NCBI GenBank assembly: GCA_030620095.1
Contig: JAUTXW010004495.1
Coordinates: forward strand, 556,001 to 620,000
DNA length: 64,000 nt
Reading direction: 5' to 3'
Origin: Kuschelorhynchus macadamiae
Taxonomy: Eukaryota > Arthropoda > Insecta > Coleoptera > Curculionidae
The notes under the pieces were generated by a model that worked only from the letters and a program-made list of their open reading frames with translations, had not been told where the DNA came from and searched no databases. Both the position numbers and the translations under genes were made by a program. Positions 1 through 13,804 of the stretch are shown piece after piece. Each line of letters begins with the position of its first letter. Position 1 is the first letter of the stretch.

Positions 1-1329
1 ACGATTCAATACAAATTTAATGGATATCCATTATATTTGCGATGTGTATTTGTTTTTCTTGATAATACAATTTAAAAACTATCGGAATAAAATAATAATA
101 ACAATACCAATAATAATAAACGTCTTTTATATATAACATATGTAAATATAAAGTATATTAAATGAAATAAGGTGATATTTTGCTAATTTTAGAAAAAATT
201 GCTCACCTATATTTTATAACAAGCTATTAGAGAAAAATAAGCGAAAAATATATTGATTTGGGATGTTATTTCTAAGGAAATTAAGGGTGATTGTTTAATA
301 AATGCGCTTTGAACTTTCTTTTAAAATCATACTATAGATAGTTTTTTTTTAATTTCTGAAGGAAGCTTGCTGTAATATGTGACTTTTTATTTGAAATACC
401 TTTATTCAAAAAGCGACGTTTCGACACTTAATTATCTTTTTCCAGTTTATGAAACGTCGCTTTTTGAATAAAGATATTTCAAATAAAAAGGTGTTCCTAT
501 ACTCACGATCCAAGCCCAAATATAAAATACTGGAAAGTATTACCGATAACCGTACCTATTATTATTACTATTATTATTATTATATGCTAAAATAGGAAGG
601 CATAATTCGTTTTGCCGTAGTACGAACCGTTAAGAATTTATGACTTCTCCGAATTTATCAATTTCCAAACGTAAACAACTAGAAAATAATTTAACTTAGT
701 ATAGAATATGCCAAATGAAATACATTTCGAATCCAGTGGAGAATCTAATATTTCAGACAGAAATACGGGATTAGATTAAAAGAAAACACTTCAAATTAAA
801 TGATCATTATTTTAATTATAAATATAAATCCAATAAATAAAAAAATCAAGCAGTGGAAAAGAAGAAGCGGTAATAAATTAATTAAATGAGAAATTGATTA
901 TTGATTTCAACACTAAAAAAGAATAATTTCGATCCAAAAATCATTGTGCTGTCGAATAAAAATAAATGCTCTTGTGTTTAAATATAATTAGTCTGCAATA
1001 ATTAAATTGACATTATATTATGAGGCTATATTTAAAAAAAATGCGCAGTCAAAATAAAAACTTTAAACAAAATTACATATACATATTTAAAATAATTTAA
1101 TGAAACTTCCCTAAATATATGCAATTTGCTCTCTACTAAAATTTCTAAACAACTGTTAAAATATTTCAGCCCTGAAATTAATATACTCGCAATAAAATTG
1201 TTAAAATAAGCACTATCCGCTCCTTTATAATGTTTTCGCGTGCTTTTAACATTTACAGATATTAGGTTAGGTTAGGATAGTAAAGTTGTGTCCCGCCGCT
1301 TGTCGAGTCTTTTGTTTGACAATCCAAAT
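1..1329. other. AT-rich intergenic DNA, no gene seen
   Basis: No reading frame in this stretch resembles a protein I know. It contains short (ATT)n-rich tracts near 98-120 and 545-585 and a strong hairpin at 383-490, listed separately. A short TTAGG-like run sits near 1262. The 3' end of the jockey-like element that follows on the minus strand is placed only approximately, near 1330. Confidence 0.6.
383..490. repeat. 40-bp near-perfect inverted repeat (hairpin)
   Basis: Positions 383-422 and 451-490 are reverse complements over 40 bp with one mismatch, separated by a 28-bp loop. The inner part of each arm carries GAAACGTCGC. Such palindromes can be foldback MITEs or end fragments of Penelope-like elements, whose termini in this window also carry ACGTTTCG-type motifs (for example near 12080 and 62980). 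No coding capacity. Confidence 0.8.
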
Positions 1330-2687
1330 TAAAATTCGTTTATTCACAAACAGATTACAATGTTACATGTGTTTCGTCAGATATCAGAAAGATACAATAA
1401 TAGCTTTAGAATAAAAAACTACAAAAATAATTAAATTGAGCAAAAGAGAAGTAAAAATCATATATAAGTAATCTAAAAGTCAAATATAAATACAAAACAC
1501 AAATCAGAGCTTTTCGTTATTAAACAAAGAACTAGTTCAAACTGTAAATGGGATCCCTACAAAGCAGATCAAATAGTTTTCCTGAAAAGATTTCAAGTTT
1601 GAATTTCTTTCAAGTTCAGTGGGCAGATGATTCTATGCTTTTAATGCCATAATAAAGCAACTTTTAGCAGTGCCAGTTAGTTGAACGGAAGGTAGCCTTT
1701 AATCAAAATTATTTCTGAGCGGATAGCAATGGGGCATATTATCAACCAGCAGGAAAGAGTTAAAATGTTTACGAATATACAAAGCACACTGCATTATATA
1801 AATTGATACAATTGTTAACAATTGAAGACTTGGGAAAAGTGGGTTATGGCGACAGGATTCCCTTGAGCCCTTACAAATAATTGTTCAAATAATCCTCTTC
1901 AGTGCAATTAGTACCTCATCCACTCTTGAACAATTACCCCCAAATCACAAATTAATGAGTAGCAAGTTTTTTAAGAATATGGTTAATGTGAGCCGACCGA
2001 CTTAAATTACTATCTATCATGACTCCTAGAAATTTAGTTCTATTCACAAGACTTATGTTGTTACTACAAATATTTAAATTTAGATTGGTGTCATTTGTAC
2101 GGGTAAAGCCTTAAGTGTGTTTTTTGTAAATTCAAGGTCATTGTTCTTGCAATAATCACGCACCCTCTCAATTGAGACTCCAGCTAATCTTTCTATCTCA
2201 ACCAACGAACTACCTATTATGACAGAAGTTATGTCATCTGCATATATGGTATTGGGGCCGATTAAAACTGACTGAGCAATTTCAGCAATATATACAAGGA
2301 ATAACAAGGGTCCCAGCTCACTTCCTTGCGGGACACCAATAGGAACGTCTGCTAAAATGGATTGATACTTCTGGTTCATCACCAACAGCACAACTTTTTG
2401 TTTTCTGTTAGCTAGGTACGTCTCGATCTATTTGAGTGGAATACCTCTCACACCATAGCGTTTTAATTTACATAATAAGATATGGTGATTGACCAGGTCA
2501 AAGGCACGTGAGAGATAGAAGAAAACACTCACGGTGGCACGCCCACGATCCAATGCCCAAACAAGTTCTTTAACAAGGGAAACAATAGCATTGGCCGTTG
2601 AGTAGCCCTTTCGAAAGCCACAGTGAGTACTAAGAATTATCTTATTTGTATTTAAAAAATTGCTGACTCTATCATAGAATGCTTTTT
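1330..2687 (-). pseudogene. jockey/CR1-like non-LTR retrotransposon, 3' half (RT to C-terminus)
   Basis: Read on the minus strand, 2687 to 2428 encodes the front of a reverse transcriptase (KAFYDRVSNFL, CGFRKGYST, SRAFDLVNHHILL), and 2391 to 2080 the palm with GVPQGSELGPLLFLVYI and the catalytic YADD box. A third frame, 2080 to 1960, gives the thumb (RTKFLGVMIDSNL). Frames down to about 1520 resemble the conserved C-terminal tail of jockey-type ORF2 proteins. The coding region is broken by frameshifts and stops, so it is inactive. The 3' untranslated part probably runs to about 1330, where an AATAAA lies on the minus strand. The upstream half of the same protein lies at 4306-5060; the two are separated by a Crypton. 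Clade assignment within jockey/CR1 is uncertain. Confidence 0.85.
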
Positions 2688-2709
2688 TTCTACAACCGTC
2701 CTTAAAGCA

Positions 2710-2760
2710 CCGATGCGTGAAATACAATGCTTTCCCTAAAGGATTTACTTCACGCACCGG
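2710..2760. repeat. left subterminal hairpin of the Crypton
   Basis: Positions 2710-2721 and 2749-2760 form a 12-bp inverted repeat with one mismatch (CCGRTGCGTGAA). The GTGCGTGAAG core recurs in the right-end hairpin at 4209-4287. A GC-rich imperfect palindrome (GCCGCC...GGCGGC) follows at about 2780-2832. Confidence 0.65.
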
Positions 2761-2967
2761 CTCAATAAGAAATGCATGGGCCGCCATTAATTTTAGGCAC
2801 CGGGCCCGCCTGGTAATAATTTTATTAGGCGGCCGTGCCTCGCAATTTGTATCGTTGTCATGGTAACGAGTTGTCAAATTGCCAATGCAAACAGTTTAAA
2901 ATAGACACTTTAAGTTCGAATAGTAATTTGAACAGTTTATTATTTTAAGTTATAATAAGCAATAATT

Positions 2968-3982
2968 ATGGACTCTGATATAGAAATGTGTACTCCACCA
3001 GATATTACGGAAGCAGCGAAAACAGCTAGTAATTCTCTGTTACCTCAGAAGTCAAAGGAAATTTATGAAAACACGTACAATAAATTTATGACCTGGCGCA
3101 GTAAGAACAATATTAAAACCTTTTCTGAAAATGTTTTACTCGCATATTTATCAGAATCAAAAAATGTGAAACCAACAGCACAACTAAAAAGTTATTAGCA
3201 TTAAAAATTAGACATTGGTAAATATCCAAAAGTTCATGCATTTTTAAAACGGAAGAATGAAGGATATATTCCACAAAAATCTCGAATATTGGAGAAAGAA
3301 CAAATTTTCTAAGGCTCCTGACGAAGTTTTTTTATTAACCAAAGTGATATTAATATTTGGGATTGCTGGTGCTCTAAGAAGAAGCGAAATTTATAAGCTA
3401 AAAATGTGCGATATTCAAGATTTAGGAAGTGTTCTTGTTGTATCCGTCCCTGATACAAAAACCAAAATAACAAGAAAATTTACCATTACCGAGCATTTAG
3501 AATTATACAGAAAATATGCCGCCCTTCGTCCCCAAAATTATCAGGAAAACAAATTCTTCATCAAGTATCAAGGAGGAAAATGTACTCGCCAAGTCGTCGG
3601 GATAAACAAATTTGGAAAATTGCCTAGTGAAATAGCAAAATTTTTAAAACTACCACATCCAGAAAAATATACAGGCCATTGTTTCAGACGATCATCTGCT
3701 TCCTTGCTAGTTGAAACCGGTGCAGATTTACTAATGTTAAAACAACACGGCGGTTGGAAATCTTCAACGGTAGCTGAGGGTTACGTAGAAAATTCCCTTA
3801 ACAAGAAAAATTATATTTCAAATAGACTTTTGTCAGTTCAAAATCCAAATATGACCTCGATCACAAGCAGCAATATTATTAACAAATCATCATCAAAGGA
3901 GGCTACAGAAGTTAAATTTAGTAATCTAACAAATTGCAACATTACTATTAATAATTACAATAATTATAAAGAAGAAAATTAA
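2968..3982 (+). pseudogene. Crypton tyrosine recombinase, frame-disrupted
   Basis: The N-terminal frame starts at 2968 (MDSDIEMCTPPDITEAAK) and runs 76 residues with a SAM-like core-binding pattern (YENTYNKFMTWRSKN). Coding sense then passes through another frame (KRKNEGYIPQKSRI, about 3250-3280) and continues in the 241-residue frame 3257-3982. That frame holds the catalytic domain: Arg in GALRRSEI (residues 41-42), the HxxR box in GHCFRRSS (His141, Arg144), His164/Trp167 in QHGGW, and the nucleophile Tyr176 in EGYVENS. The full tyrosine-recombinase set is therefore visible. Cryptons use this enzyme to recombine circular intermediates into DNA. An apparent deletion near 3190 and a frameshift near 3305 inactivate the copy. 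It ends in an Asn-rich tail. Confidence in the family is high from motif order and the absence of RT or MT genes. Confidence 0.85.
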
Positions 3983-4177
3983 ATAATTTAACTATAATTT
4001 CTATTAAAAAGTTACAATTATTATAAAGTAGAAAATTAAATAATTTAACTATAAGTTCTATTAAAAAGTTACAATTATTATAAAACAGAAAATTAAATAA
4101 ATAGTTCATTAGTTTAATTTTTATTATATAAAGGAGAAAATTAAATATTTTAATTTTAATTCGTAGTTTTATTATTT

Positions 4178-4305
4178 ACGGTTGTAGAAAAAGTATAGGG
4201 TGCAATACGTGCGTGAAGACTTTTATACCCTTGTGTGATAGTTTTTGATAAACATCACACTCGTGTATAAAAGTTAACTTCACGCACTTGTTACACAATA
4301 TACTA
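4178..4305. repeat. right-end region of the Crypton: inverted copy of left terminus plus hairpin
   Basis: ACGGTTGTAGAAAAA at 4178-4192 is the exact reverse complement of 2685-2699. Beyond it, 4209-4239 and 4254-4287 form a hairpin with arms of about 30 bp, again carrying GTGCGTGAAG. The outer flanks (GTATAGGG and CAATATAC sides) also pair weakly. This could be the true end of the Crypton or a small palindromic insertion just outside it. Confidence 0.6.
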
Positions 4306-5060
4306 TTTCGTACACTTTTACACACAGATTGGCCTATAATTATCTATTCTGTTGACAATACCCTTTTTGTGTATAGGTCGAACAAGGGATGACTTAATTG
4401 AGTAGGAAATGTACCCTCTTGAAAAGAGCATCAGCAGGGAGCAAGGATTGTCATCTATACCACTAGAGTACCCATGCACCTCAAGTTCAGAAACCGGCAG
4501 CAGAAACATCGATTCATCACAGGTCCCTATATGACGTTCAAAATTGCTCGATTGACTACCAGACAATTGCCTTACACTTTCAACAAAGTACTGATTCAAT
4601 TCCTCAGTCGCAAGTTTGTTATCATCAATATTATTAATTATTATCATTAATAGTGTAGTTGTAATCATCAGAGTTTTAAAAAAAATTGATATTATTGCTT
4701 TCAACTTATTTGAGGAATTATTGTAAAAGCTTCAATAAACATTTTTTTGCTGTTTGTAATGAGTTCTCTATGCTCCCTTAATTTTACCCTATAGTTTCCC
4801 CTACACTTGTTCACTATTTGATTTTTACAACACATACATAAAAATCGCAGATATTCTCCCTGCTTTACAATTTCATTAGTAAGCCAGTGTGCATTAGATG
4901 ATGATCGAGAATCAACAGCACAACATCTAACAAGTTCATGTGAGGAAGACATATCAATAATGTTCAAATCTTTTCTAAGAAATAAATGAAACTTTGCATC
5001 AGCATCAGTGTTAACCCTTGTAATAAGGTAAAAAAATAGGGTTGTTTTTACCCTTAACAT
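4306..5060 (-). pseudogene. jockey/CR1-like non-LTR retrotransposon, linker and first RT motif
   Basis: On the minus strand, 5060 to 4701 encodes the region between endonuclease and RT typical of jockey elements (SNAHWLTNEIVKQGEYL, then LREHRELITNSKKMFIEAF). The frame 4704 to 4318 continues with LATEELNQYFVE and ends in the RT entry motif LVRPIHKKG...NYRPICV. Coding sense breaks off at the Crypton edge and resumes below 2688. The endonuclease domain is missing, so the element was probably 5'-truncated near 5060, as is usual for target-primed reverse transcription. A 128-residue and a 119-residue frame overlap in different phases, so there is at least one frameshift. Confidence 0.8.
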
Positions 5061-7084
<2,024 letters not shown>

Positions 7085-7087
<3 letters not shown>

Positions 7088-8755
7088 TACGTCAAAAAGG
7101 TATACTTGTTAAAAGTGGATACGAGCAACCTTTTTCGAGATATTTGGATTTAAAAAAATTTCTGCGCATGTAATTTTTTATCGCAAAATTTTAAAAGTTT
7201 GTTATTTTGTCCAAATTTAAACGCAGCTTGGCACAAAAGCTTTGAAAAGAAAGACTAATACATTTTGTTGAGGTGTTTATTCAGTGCCTCAGATATAAAC
7301 TAAACAAAAGGTATTTAATTTTTATTAAAATTGTTATTATTAAGTTGTTTTTAATAAAATCTAGGTTACGTTTTATAATTTTCAAAAATTCCACCATTTG
7401 CTTCTAAGCACAGGTCAGCTCTATCGTGTATAGCTCGGGTTGCTGTGTGGATACATTCGGGCGCATTTCTTAGTGTTTGTGCTGCGTTTGTTATCCGATC
7501 CAATAATGCTTCTCTTGTATTTACTTTAGTGGAATATACCAGTGATTTGAACCATCCCCAAAGACAATAATCCAAAGGATTAAGGTCTGGCGATCTAGGT
7601 GGCCAATTAAACGGACCTCCCGGACCAAACATCGGTTTGCAAAAGTTTTGGTTTAAAAAATCTCTTACAAGTAAACTGTAGTGTCCAGGGGCTCCATCAT
7701 GCTGCAAATACATGTTTTGTCTTACATTAAGGGGAACATCTTCTAATAGATTTCGCAAGTGATTTTCAAGAAAGTTTAAATATTTTTCTCCTGTAAGACT
7801 ACCGTCGATTATAAATGGACCAATTAGATGACCATTTAACATTCCACATCACACATTAATGCTAAATTTATGTTGGAAATTATGTTCTACTGTAGGGTGA
7901 GGATTTTCATAGGACCACGCACCGGTGTTCATTGTGAAGATTATTTAAACCATCACGCGTGAACTGTGCTTCATCAGTGAACAAAACATACCTATACAAC
8001 CTTCGATCTTCACTAATCCAGTTACAGAATTGCATTCTCAACTCAAAATCACCCTCCTGCAAATGATGAACCCGTTGTAAATGAAATGGGTATAAACAAT
8101 TAATGTGAAGATTTCTCCAAGCAGACGATTGTGTAATTTGATAAGTATTTGCAATCCGCCTAGTGCTTATGCTTGGATCATTTTCGACGGCATTGAGTAT
8201 AGTCTCTTCTACTTCAACGTTGGGTCCCGATTCCCTTTCAGATACAATTTTCGCACTTGGAAACATCCCAGATTCTCCAGCAGTAGTGAAAATTTGTTGA
8301 ACAATTCTTCTATCTGGCACCCTTCTGTCTGAAAAATGACGCTGGTACTCCGCGACTGCTTGAATTGCGACCCCATTGCAGAAGCCATAGACGAATATCA
8401 TATCTGCATATTCACGATGCAAGAATATCACAGGCATAATGACGTATTTAGATCTAAAGTTTCTTAAATGATTATTGTCAGATAATAAAAGTTATGAACA
8501 GAAATTGACAGTGACAAAATTTGATCTTATTATTATTAAGTGACATTACTATTGCTAAATAACAGGAAAAACGATGAGAACACCAACTAGCAGTTGTTCT
8601 GTCAGGCAAGGCACACTTCTATTTTTTTACAATACATGCATACTTTATGTGAATTTGATAAAAAAATCACATGCGCCGAAACTGTTTTAAATCCAAATAT
8701 CTCGAAAACGGTTGCTCGTATCCACTTTTAACATGTACACCTTTTTGACGTAGAA
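7085..8755 (-). mobile_element. mariner-type DNA transposon, DD41D spacing, nearly complete
   Basis: A 1,671-bp element with terminal inverted repeats of about 98 bp: 7085-7182 and 8657-8755 match as reverse complements with a few differences, both ending in TTCTACGTCAAAAAGG read inward. The transposase gene lies between them on the minus strand. The left TIR follows a TA array, so TA is present there. The right flank reads ATGG, so a clean TA target duplication is not visible on that side. Confidence 0.9.
7366..8437 (-). pseudogene. mariner/IS630-superfamily transposase (DD41D type)
   Basis: The N-terminal 176 residues (8437-7907) contain an HTH region (FSDRRVPDRRIVQQIF; PSISTRRIANTYQITQSS) and the first catalytic Asp in LFTDEAQFTRDG. 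The C-terminal 158 residues (7842-7366) contain the second Asp in LQHDGAPGH and the third in SPDLNPLDYCLWG. I count 41 residues between the second and third Asp, not the 34 of classic mariner. This spacing is that of the DD41D (rosa/Visitor) group. Between the two parts coding sense is readable but shifted (a 1-base change near 7915) and has one TGA in place of Trp at 7849-7851. Only about two lesions therefore separate this copy from an open gene, which suggests fairly recent activity. The product would cut and paste the element in the nucleus. Confidence 0.9.
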
Positions 8756-9659
<904 letters not shown>

Positions 9660-10450
9660 TATAGTATCCCATTAAAAAAATCGATAAATTTCCTTTACCC
9701 GAAACTTTCCTCGTTATGATTGTTTCCATTTATTAGGAATAGGGAAGTGTGATTCAATTTAGTTTAGTAAATAGTCACAGTATAGATGCACTACATGTAC
9801 TGTCTATTCAAACATTGTTATTGGGCGCCATGTTGTTCCATCATATTTGATTCCTACCAATATTTTACCAGTTTCTTTCTATGCCACACTTGATTTTTGG
9901 ACGTAATTTAAAATAAATTCAATAAGCAGTTTTTACAACGAAACGTACCGCCATTTTATTACGTCATGATGAATTCGTACCAGTTTACCACATTTTTACA
10001 TTTAATTTTTCAAAGTCAATTGAACAAGATTTTTTTACGTTGATTTAAAAAAAAAATGCTTCCACAAAAATTGAAAATAATTTAATAAGTAGTTTTTCAG
10101 GTTGATTTTTTAAATATTTTATTAGGCCGCCATTTTGTTTTGCTATCTTGGAGTCGTACCATAATGTTACCAGTTCATTCCTATAACACTTGATGTTTGT
10201 GCAAAATTTGAGATAAATTGGATAAGTAGTTTTTTAATAATAATTTTTTTAACATTTCACTAGGCCGCCATTTTGTTTCGCCATATTCGAATTTTACCAA
10301 AATGTTACCAGGTCATCTCCATATGACCCTTCATTTTTGACTAAAATTTGAAGTCAGTCGGATAGGTAGTTTTTTAGCTATGCCGCGAACGGACAGACAG
10401 ACAGACAGATCGACGGAATTGAAAAAACATGTTTTCCGGCAGCTAGTGCT
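9660..10450 (+). repeat. NCR family, copy 1 (structured non-coding repeat, forward)
   Basis: Begins with the R terminus (ATAAATTTCCTTTACCCGAA, then TTTCCTCGTTATG) and ends with the spacer module (GACAGACAGACAGATCGACGG, about 10393-10415). Between them are sub-repeats beginning (A)GGCCGCCATTTTGTT at about 9825, 9948, 10125 and 10263. Each continues with ACCAAAATGTTACCAG and ends GATAAGTAGTTTTT. No coding frame runs through the sub-repeats. Confidence 0.85.
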
Positions 10451-10962
10451 TTGTTTCTCTAATATCTAAAAAATGATTTTTTGTGTAAATTTTGAGAGTC
10501 TCAGTTTTATTGGAGTATCGGTCATAATGAGGGCTGGGATTTAAATCGCTTTTTAGCTACGTCAAGCTTATAGTAATCTTTGATACCTTCTTCAGGGCTG
10601 CAATATGAAAAAAAAAGAAATATATTTTTTTAATTGTTGTACTCACTGCTATGCAACTAAATTGCGATAAGTTCTTGTTAAAAACAAGCCCATTGTATGT
10701 CCTAACTTACTTTAACATACTGGCTGAAATTCTTGGTTTCGATGCTATATTTATGGAACTGAGGCAAATAGATTTTTAACTACTTTTTTTGAACCCTACG
10801 TCAGGAATTTTATAGTTTAATTATTAATATTATGATTATTAAAATTGAGAAGATTTGCGTAAATAGAACGAAAATCGTCGTTTTTTTTTCAAAGAATTAG
10901 GTTTTAAATATATTTCTGAAAAAGTATTTTTCTTTAACCTGCAGTCGCTTTTATGTGAAGTG

Positions 10963-10964
<2 letters not shown>
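10451..10964. other. unassigned AT-rich spacer
   Basis: No gene or clear element. The segment around 10548-10605 (GCTTTTTAGCTACGTCAAGC...) could be the end of a mobile element, but no partner is found. Confidence 0.4.

Positions 10965-11046
<82 letters not shown>
10965..11046. repeat. (TA)n microsatellite, 82 bp
   Basis: Pure TA array just upstream of a Penelope-like fragment. Confidence 0.97.
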
Positions 11047-11048
<2 letters not shown>

Positions 11049-11178
11049 TCACATTCGGAACTATATACAATATTTGATGTTTTTTGTTAACTAACTTACT
11101 ACAAATATTACCTACTATTTCGTTGTACTTAAAAAATATTTCTATACGATAACTCTGACTTAAACAACTTGGTTATTT

Positions 11179-11770
11179 TTGTTAAAATTTATTTTATATA
11201 AGAGAGTAAAATGCATTGATGTCAAGTGTAAGTTCCTTGCAGATATATTAACCAATGCATATAACAAAAACAATGAATATTATGTTACAGAATCTTTTCA
11301 ATTTCAGCAACATCCCCTACACGTTAGCAACAATAGTATTACAAGAAATTGGGATTCAATTAACCAATATACAGATCTTAGCTTAAACAACTTTTTAGAA
11401 TTTTTTTTTAGTTTTGATAGTACTTATTGCAAGTTTAACCAAAAAATATTATAAGCAAATGTGCCCAGAGCACCCCTATGAGAGCCACACTTTCTCCTAT
11501 TATTTCTCAATATGTATTCGATGATCTCTTGTATGACTGTATCCCTAAATTATCTTTTCAATTATCGTTTATAAAAAAATACATGGACGATTTATCACTT
11601 CTCTGCCCGCACAGGGGCTTCTACATGTGTTAAATATCTATAACCAATACATCTAATTTATAGTCGAAAAGAAAACTAACAACAGTGTTCTTTTTTTGAA
11701 CAACAAATTGATTAAGGAAATGAAAAAAATAAGATTATAGTTTACTTATACTTAAATTTTCATCCCAATC
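11179..11770 (+). pseudogene. Penelope-like element RT fragment (forward)
   Basis: The frame 11179-11454 ends with a PLE-like approach to the RT palm (SITRNWDSINQYTDLSLNNF, then TYCKFNQ). Coding sense continues one frame over from about 11455: STPMRATLSPIISQYVFDDL and then KKYMDDLSLLCPH, the YxDD catalytic box. It continues to VEKKTNNSVLFLNNK at about 11690. Penelope RTs are telomerase-related enzymes with an associated endonuclease; here the N-terminus and the GIY-YIG part are absent. The fragment ends near the TA array at 11794. At least two frameshifts or stops make it non-functional. It is distinct from the PLE at 12000-13540, which lies on the other strand. Confidence 0.75.
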
Positions 11771-11789
11771 ACTCTAAATATATACATTT

Positions 11790-11793
<4 letters not shown>

Positions 11794-11877
<84 letters not shown>

Positions 11878-11936
11878 TTTCATTCCGGGTGTGAAACACG
11901 TTGAATTTTTCCATCCGTGAAGGAGTAAAAATCAAC

Positions 11937-11995
<59 letters not shown>
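11794..11995. repeat. two (TA)n arrays with an intervening unique segment
   Basis: TA runs at 11794-11873 and 11949-11995 flank about 75 bp that end in (CATA)n. The unique part contains GTGAAACACG and has no coding sense. Confidence 0.93.
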
Positions 11996-11996
<1 letters not shown>

Positions 11997-11999
11997 CCT

Positions 12000-13540
12000 A
12001 ATTTTCTTGGTTTAAGGTCGTTATCTTAAACAGCAAATTAGAAGGTATCTTGTAAAACATATATTTGATGCCTTGGTAACGTTTCGACCATAATTTTCGT
12101 CTTTTTCAAACGTAAAAGATTTTTTAGCACAATTTCTATATGCAAATAAAAGTATTTAAAATTTAAGACTTACCATAGAACGTACTAATACCACTAGATT
12201 ACACATGTTCTGACATATACTGGATCATTTATTTTACATTTTAAAATGATTAAGACGTTCACTGTATTAAAATCAGCCAAATACTGGGACTGTTTTTGTC
12301 GTTTATGGCATCCTTGTTTCTATGAATTTCAGCTATTTCAAAAAATTCCCTTTTTTTAACTGAGGTTCGCTTTTTACTATTTCAGCTTGTTCATAGTTGA
12401 ATGTATGATTTCTGGATATTGCGTGGTTTGTTAATGCGGCGGTGTTTTTTTGTCGTATTTGTGACTTTTTAGTCTCTTTTCCAAATATTGGCTTGTTTGT
12501 CCAATATAAACACCGTTGTAATTGTTGCAAGGAATCTGATAAACTATATTGCTTTTTTTATTAATTGGCGTTTTTGTTTTTAAGTTACTGAAATTTTTGG
12601 TGACAAGAGGTAAAATTTAAATATAGAGAGGACCAAGTTTCTTTTGTGTACCATTCTGTTTTAATTTTATTTCCATTTCATATAGATTCAAAGTTAGGTC
12701 CAAAAAATTGATTTGGTTGTTCTTTTCGGTTTCAATTGTAAATTGTAATCTTTTGTGATATTGATTGAAATGTTTTAATATACTTTTTGCTTGATCAGTT
12801 AGTATTGCAGTGATACAATCGTCGACATAACGATAAAAGAAAGGTTTATTATTAAATTCCACATTATTTGGGACACTTTCTTCTAGATCCTTCATTACTT
12901 TTTGGGCAACCACGCTCGATATCGATGCTCTCATAGCACAACCCTCTATTTGTATAAAGCTGATTTTCGTATACAAAATAAGTAGAATTTAATGTTAATT
13001 CTACTGCTTTTAGGAATTCATTTTGGGGTATATCTGTGTATTTTGTATTTCAGACCATTTCTGTTTAATTATTTTGGTAGCCAATGAGTTGGAACGTTGG
13101 TATACAGGGATACAACCTCAAGCGATATCAGTTGGTAATGTTCTGGTACTTCTAAATTTTTTAATTTTTCTTTAAAGTGATAGGAATCCTTGATAAAGTA
13201 ATTATTTTTATGTACAATATTCTTAAGGATTTCTTTTAAATACTTTGATATAGTCGAATGCGGTCTTATCGTGCGGGTCCAAAGGTCACCAACATTATGA
13301 ATCAAATCAGAAAACACAGTGAATGCCAAAATGTTGTGTGATTCTTTTATCGAGCTATTAAATCTCGATGGGCTATTTACAAATATACAGGGAGAAAGAA
13401 AATAGTTTTTTATTATTATATTACGCAATATTTTTAATATTATTTTATATATTAAATGCCGAGGGACTAAATAAGAAAATTCGCTAAATATGTCTTTGGT
13501 TAAAATTTTTTGGTTAGCAAAAACAAAAATACACAAAATG
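12000..13540 (-). pseudogene. Penelope-like element with RT and GIY-YIG endonuclease
   Basis: Read on the minus strand. 13536-13069 carries the PLE pre-palm region: HNVG then a shifted PLxP (the IHK..PLRP position), SKYLKEIL, and LISLEVVSLYTNVPT. 12976-12617 carries the palm with FFYRYVDDCI and the following INFLDLTL. Downstream, 12590-12400 in a mixed frame gives NGVYIGQT and LEKRLKSH, the core of the GIY-YIG nuclease typical of Penelope elements. The 3' region near 12080 has ACGTTTCG, seen in PLE terminal repeats. RT plus GIY-YIG would support target-primed insertion. Frameshifts and stops break the gene. The part from 13247 upward is repeated at 42428 onward. Confidence 0.85.
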
Positions 13541-13804
13541 GCAAGCGCCGGTTCGAATCAGTAGAACAATCAAGATATGTTCTGTTTATACAGCCACTTA
13601 ATGAAAGTGAGATTTTTTTATCAATCACCAACAATTATGAGCCCCGCTTGACCTAAAAATCTAACCACTTATATAGTGTCATTTATTTAAATGCGGGCCA
13701 TCCTTGTGCAAAGAAAACTTGTTATTTTTTGTATTGTGATAACAAAAAAAATTTATTTTGCAAAAATATTATACACTTTTGTTAAAAACACAAGATAATT
13801 AGTT

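Larger units (their letters stand above)
2688..4305 (+). mobile_element. Crypton (tyrosine-recombinase DNA transposon) inserted in a jockey RT
   Basis: About 1.62 kb separates two halves of one minus-strand RT gene. The edges are set by where jockey coding sense stops: KAFYDR resumes just below 2688, and a readable GTGTACGAAA (V-Y-E) lies just above 4305, after NYRPICV. Short T runs flank both edges. The element carries one tyrosine recombinase gene (2968-3982), as Cryptons do, and no DDE transposase. A 15-bp inverted repeat links the left end (2685-2699) to 4178-4192. The element is broken in its coding region and so is not autonomous. Confidence 0.8.

Noticed and set aside
1262..1280. TTAGGTTAGGTTAGG-like string, possible interstitial telomere repeat
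   Set aside because: Only about two and a half TTAGG units, which AT-rich DNA gives by chance.
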